Source of the DNA: JAXLVB01 sp046329195
GTDB lineage: Bacteria; Bacteroidota; Bacteroidia; Cytophagales; Spirosomataceae
Direction of reading: 5' to 3'
Length of the DNA: 64,000 bases
Assembly (NCBI GenBank): GCA_046329195.1
Contig: JAXLVB010000003.1
Coordinates: forward strand, 434,001-498,000
Position 1 is the first letter of the stretch. Every line of letters starts with the position of its first letter. The notes under the pieces are model-generated. The model was not told the origin of the DNA. It did not search any database and worked only from the letters and a program-made list of their open reading frames with translations. The position numbers and the translations under genes were made by a program. This document shows positions 62,050-64,000 of this stretch, in pieces.

Positions 62050-64000
62050 TTATAGCTTCCGTTTATTACCTTTGAAATCAACCACTTCAATGGCTTTTAC
62101 TTGTGGGCTCACATTGAGCACACGTGCATTTTGTGAGTAAAATGATGAGCCATACGGTACTTCTTCTTTGCGTTGCTTCCCATTGGTATAAGTCAGCAAA
62201 GCGTACGCATCATAAGGTTGTAAACGAATACTCCGTCCCGAAAGTTGTCGCCGGTACGCTTTTAAGTTGTTCTTGTTTTGGCTGGCTAACGCTAAGTAAC
62301 GTCCCTTCGCATCGGTCAGTTTGACCAAAGCCTTGCCATCACCAGCAATGCAAATGCCGCTTTGGACGATAGATTCGGGGCTAAAGTTACCTTTGCCGTC
62401 GCCTTTGAGCAACAGACCATTGAGTGCATCTAACCTTCCTTGCAGCAACTCGCTACCGTAGTCGTTGCCCGCAAGGAGTACATCCAAGAATCCGTCTTGG
62501 TCAAAATCGTCGGCAATCATCCCAAACACAGGTGCAAATTGGGCTTGTATAGGCAAGGCTTTTAGGGCAAAATTACTGTTGCCGATATTTTCGAGATAAC
62601 TGGTTTTGAGGTAGTTAACCGAAAGGACTAAGGCATCTTTTCGTTCATTTTCTTTAAGTAACTCTGGCAACGTCGCCATCGAATACGACTTATAGTCGGG
62701 GAATTTGGCCCGAGTCGAAATCATTTGTTTAATCATGTCGTCTCGTACATTGTAAGGATACTCCTGCCGAATCGGCTCTGTTTGCGTGGCTGGCAGGTAG
62801 ATAGAGGGAATCGCATCGAAACTACCGTTGTTATCAAAATCCTTGGCGTAAATCCGCACGGGTTCTTTGTCGCTGGCTCTAAAAAACGTGTTCATCCCTG
62901 TATTGCCTACGATATAGTCAGTGTCGCCGTCGTTATCAAAATCTCCACCCACCACGCTATTCCACCAGCCTGTAGCATTGTTGAGGGCGGCAATGGACGC
63001 TTTAGTGAGTTTGCCTTTTTCATTTTTAAGAAACGTCACAGGCATCCATTCGCCAGCCAGAGCTAAATCCATCCAGCCGTCGTTGTCGTAATCGGTCCAG
63101 AGCGCATCACAGGTAAGACCCAAATTACTTAGTTCAGGAGCTACTTGCTTAGTAACGTCTGTAAAGCGGACGGCATTGGGTTTGGAGTCATTGCGTAAGA
63201 TAAAACTTGGAGCAGGCAACGGATAACTACCGGGTGTTACTCTACCGCCAATAAACAAGTCAAGATCGCCATCTCGATCATAATCAGCACCTTTGACGCA
63301 TGAGCCACTCACCAAAAACGAAGGGAGGGCTGAGGTGGCCAAGGAAAAATTACCCTTGCCGTCGTTGAGATATAGGCGGTCTTGATAATGGTTAGAATTA
63401 GGCTGACTTTCATAGCTACCACTCACCACGTAGAGGTCATTGTCGCCGTCGCTATCGGCATCAAAGAGCAGTGTCCCAGCATCTTCTTCGACTTTGCTGT
63501 CGCCATCTTGGCCGGGTAAGAGGTCCTTGAGTTCAAAAGTACCGTCAGGTTTCTGTAACAAAAACCGCCCTTTTACCTTAAACGAACCACCCAAAAACAC
63601 ATCGTCAAGGCCATCGCCGTTGACATCGCCAGCCGACAAGGCTGGTCCATATTGTGAGAACTTATGCGGTAGTAGTTTCTGAATGTTAAAGTCAATAAAA
63701 TCAAAGTCGGTATGGGTATAATTAATACCCAATGAATCAGACACATCACTAAAGAGGCTCTTTGGCTTGGCTTGTTCCCAAGAGTAAGGCTCAGTAGCAT
63801 TTTTTACATCAACAGTAAGTACCTGATTAGCAGGCACGTTGCGTAAGGTCTGGGCTTTGCCATTAGGCCAACGGACGATTACTTCATCTACCGTTTTGGC
63901 CGACCCTAAGCCAAAATGGGCAATATTTTCGACCGACGACAGATAACCCCGATAGACTGTGTTTTCGTAGGTTTGCTTTTGGCCGTTGGCATAATGAATC
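62050..64000 (-). CDS. CRTAC1-like VCBS-repeat protein with ASPIC/UnbV domain, 5' end missing
   Basis: The gene enters from beyond the right edge; 650 codons are present with no start needed inside. The first part (63838-64000) encodes Y-R-G-Y-L-S-S-V-E-N and V-R-W-P-N-G-K, the ASPIC/UnbV signature. Then follow many D-x-D-x-D-G calcium-binding FG-GAP/VCBS repeats (G-D-V-N-G-D-G, D-A-D-S-D-G-D, D-Y-D-R-D-G-D) forming a beta-propeller. Such proteins are exported and are often found with SusCD systems in Bacteroidota; their role is unclear. The ATG near 63837 is internal, not the real start. Confidence 0.9.
   Translation of the reverse strand, partial: IHYANGQKQTYENTVYRGYLSSVENIAHFGLGSAKTVDEVIVRWPNGKAQTLRNVPANQVLTVDVKNATEPYSWEQAKPKSLFSDVSDSLGINYTHTDFDFIDFNIQKLLPHKFSQYGPALSAGDVNGDGLDDVFLGGSFKVKGRFLLQKPDGTFELKDLLPGQDGDSKVEEDAGTLLFDADSDGDNDLYVVSGSYESQPNSNHYQDRLYLNDGKGNFSLATSALPSFLVSGSCVKGADYDRDGDLDLFIGGRVTPGSYPLPAPSFILRNDSKPNAVRFTDVTKQVAPELSNLGLTCDALWTDYDNDGWMDLALAGEWMPVTFLKNEKGKLTKASIAALNNATGWWNSVVGGDFDNDGDTDYIVGNTGMNTFFRASDKEPVRIYAKDFDNNGSFDAIPSIYLPATQTEPIRQEYPYNVRDDMIKQMISTRAKFPDYKSYSMATLPELLKENERKDALVLSVNYLKTSYLENIGNSNFALKALPIQAQFAPVFGMIADDFDQDGFLDVLLAGNDYGSELLQGRLDALNGLLLKGDGKGNFSPESIVQSGICIAGDGKALVKLTDAKGRYLALASQNKNNLKAYRRQLSGRSIRLQPYDAYALLTYTNGKQRKEEVPYGSSFYSQNARVLNVSPQVKAIEVVDFKGNKRKL

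Overview
The window looks like chromosome of a Bacteroidota member, most likely Cytophagales (Spirosomaceae-like: Runella, Flectobacillus or Dyadobacter relatives). The evidence is a SusC/SusD pair, the gliding and type IX secretion (T9SS) genes gldD and a PorW/SprE-like gene, C-terminal T9SS sorting domains on large secreted proteins, TAnnTTTG promoter elements, near absence of Shine-Dalgarno sequences, and DUF1800/DUF1501 and DUF1080 proteins. GC content appears moderate. I see no rRNA, tRNA, CRISPR array, phage or insertion sequence. The assignment below genus-group level is inference.

Layout. 0.1-4.9 kb: an outer-membrane beta-barrel, a UbiA-like membrane protein, a family 2 glycosyltransferase, an alpha/beta hydrolase lipoprotein and an MFS transporter. 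5.0-7.9 kb: a Gfo/Idh/MocA oxidoreductase and a TIM-barrel sugar isomerase, with a DUF433/DUF5615 toxin-antitoxin pair between them whose toxin is frameshifted. 8.4-13.1 kb: SusC/SusD uptake pair. 13.3-17.2 kb: FAH-family enzyme, RidA and an MgtA-type Mg2+ ATPase. 17.2-19.8 kb: a pirin-like cupin and two intradiol-dioxygenase lipoproteins with a tiny tatA gene between them. 20.2-26.7 kb: a 1706-residue secreted GH5 enzyme with nine FN3 domains and a T9SS signal, then a lipoprotein. 26.6-31.7 kb: a MarR-like regulator divergent from an ABC exporter/HlyD/FtsX/TolC operon, with paired inverted operator-like sites between them.

31.7-37 kb: DUF2911, sterol desaturase family, gltX, a RelE-type toxin-antitoxin pair, a small unknown protein and an AIM24 protein. 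37.1-43.3 kb: gldD with a membrane glycosyltransferase-like protein, then GH29 fucosidase, a GNAT-like/small-protein cassette (first gene frameshifted in a T7 run), a fuconolactonase-like amidohydrolase and a DUF1080 protein. 43.4-47.3 kb (minus strand): ChbG/YdjC deacetylase, GH20 hexosaminidase and GT9. 47.5-51.4 kb: M16 peptidase, O-methyltransferase and LysM lytic transglycosylase. 51.4-57.1 kb: a T9SS-targeted beta-helix gene interrupted by an amber codon, then a DUF1800/DUF1501 pair. 57.3-61.9 kb: PorW/SprE-like lipoprotein and PBP1A. The right edge cuts a VCBS/ASPIC-UnbV (CRTAC1-like) protein.

Taken together the window serves polysaccharide capture and degradation (SusCD, GH5, GH29, GH20, beta-helix lyase, DUF1080), the secretion and gliding machinery that exports some of these enzymes, and cell-wall housekeeping. 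Three two-gene cassettes of toxin-antitoxin type or look lie between functional genes, and two of them carry frame disruptions. The best leads for something undescribed are the tatA-dioxygenase operon, the GNAT-like cassette and the amber-split secreted lyase.
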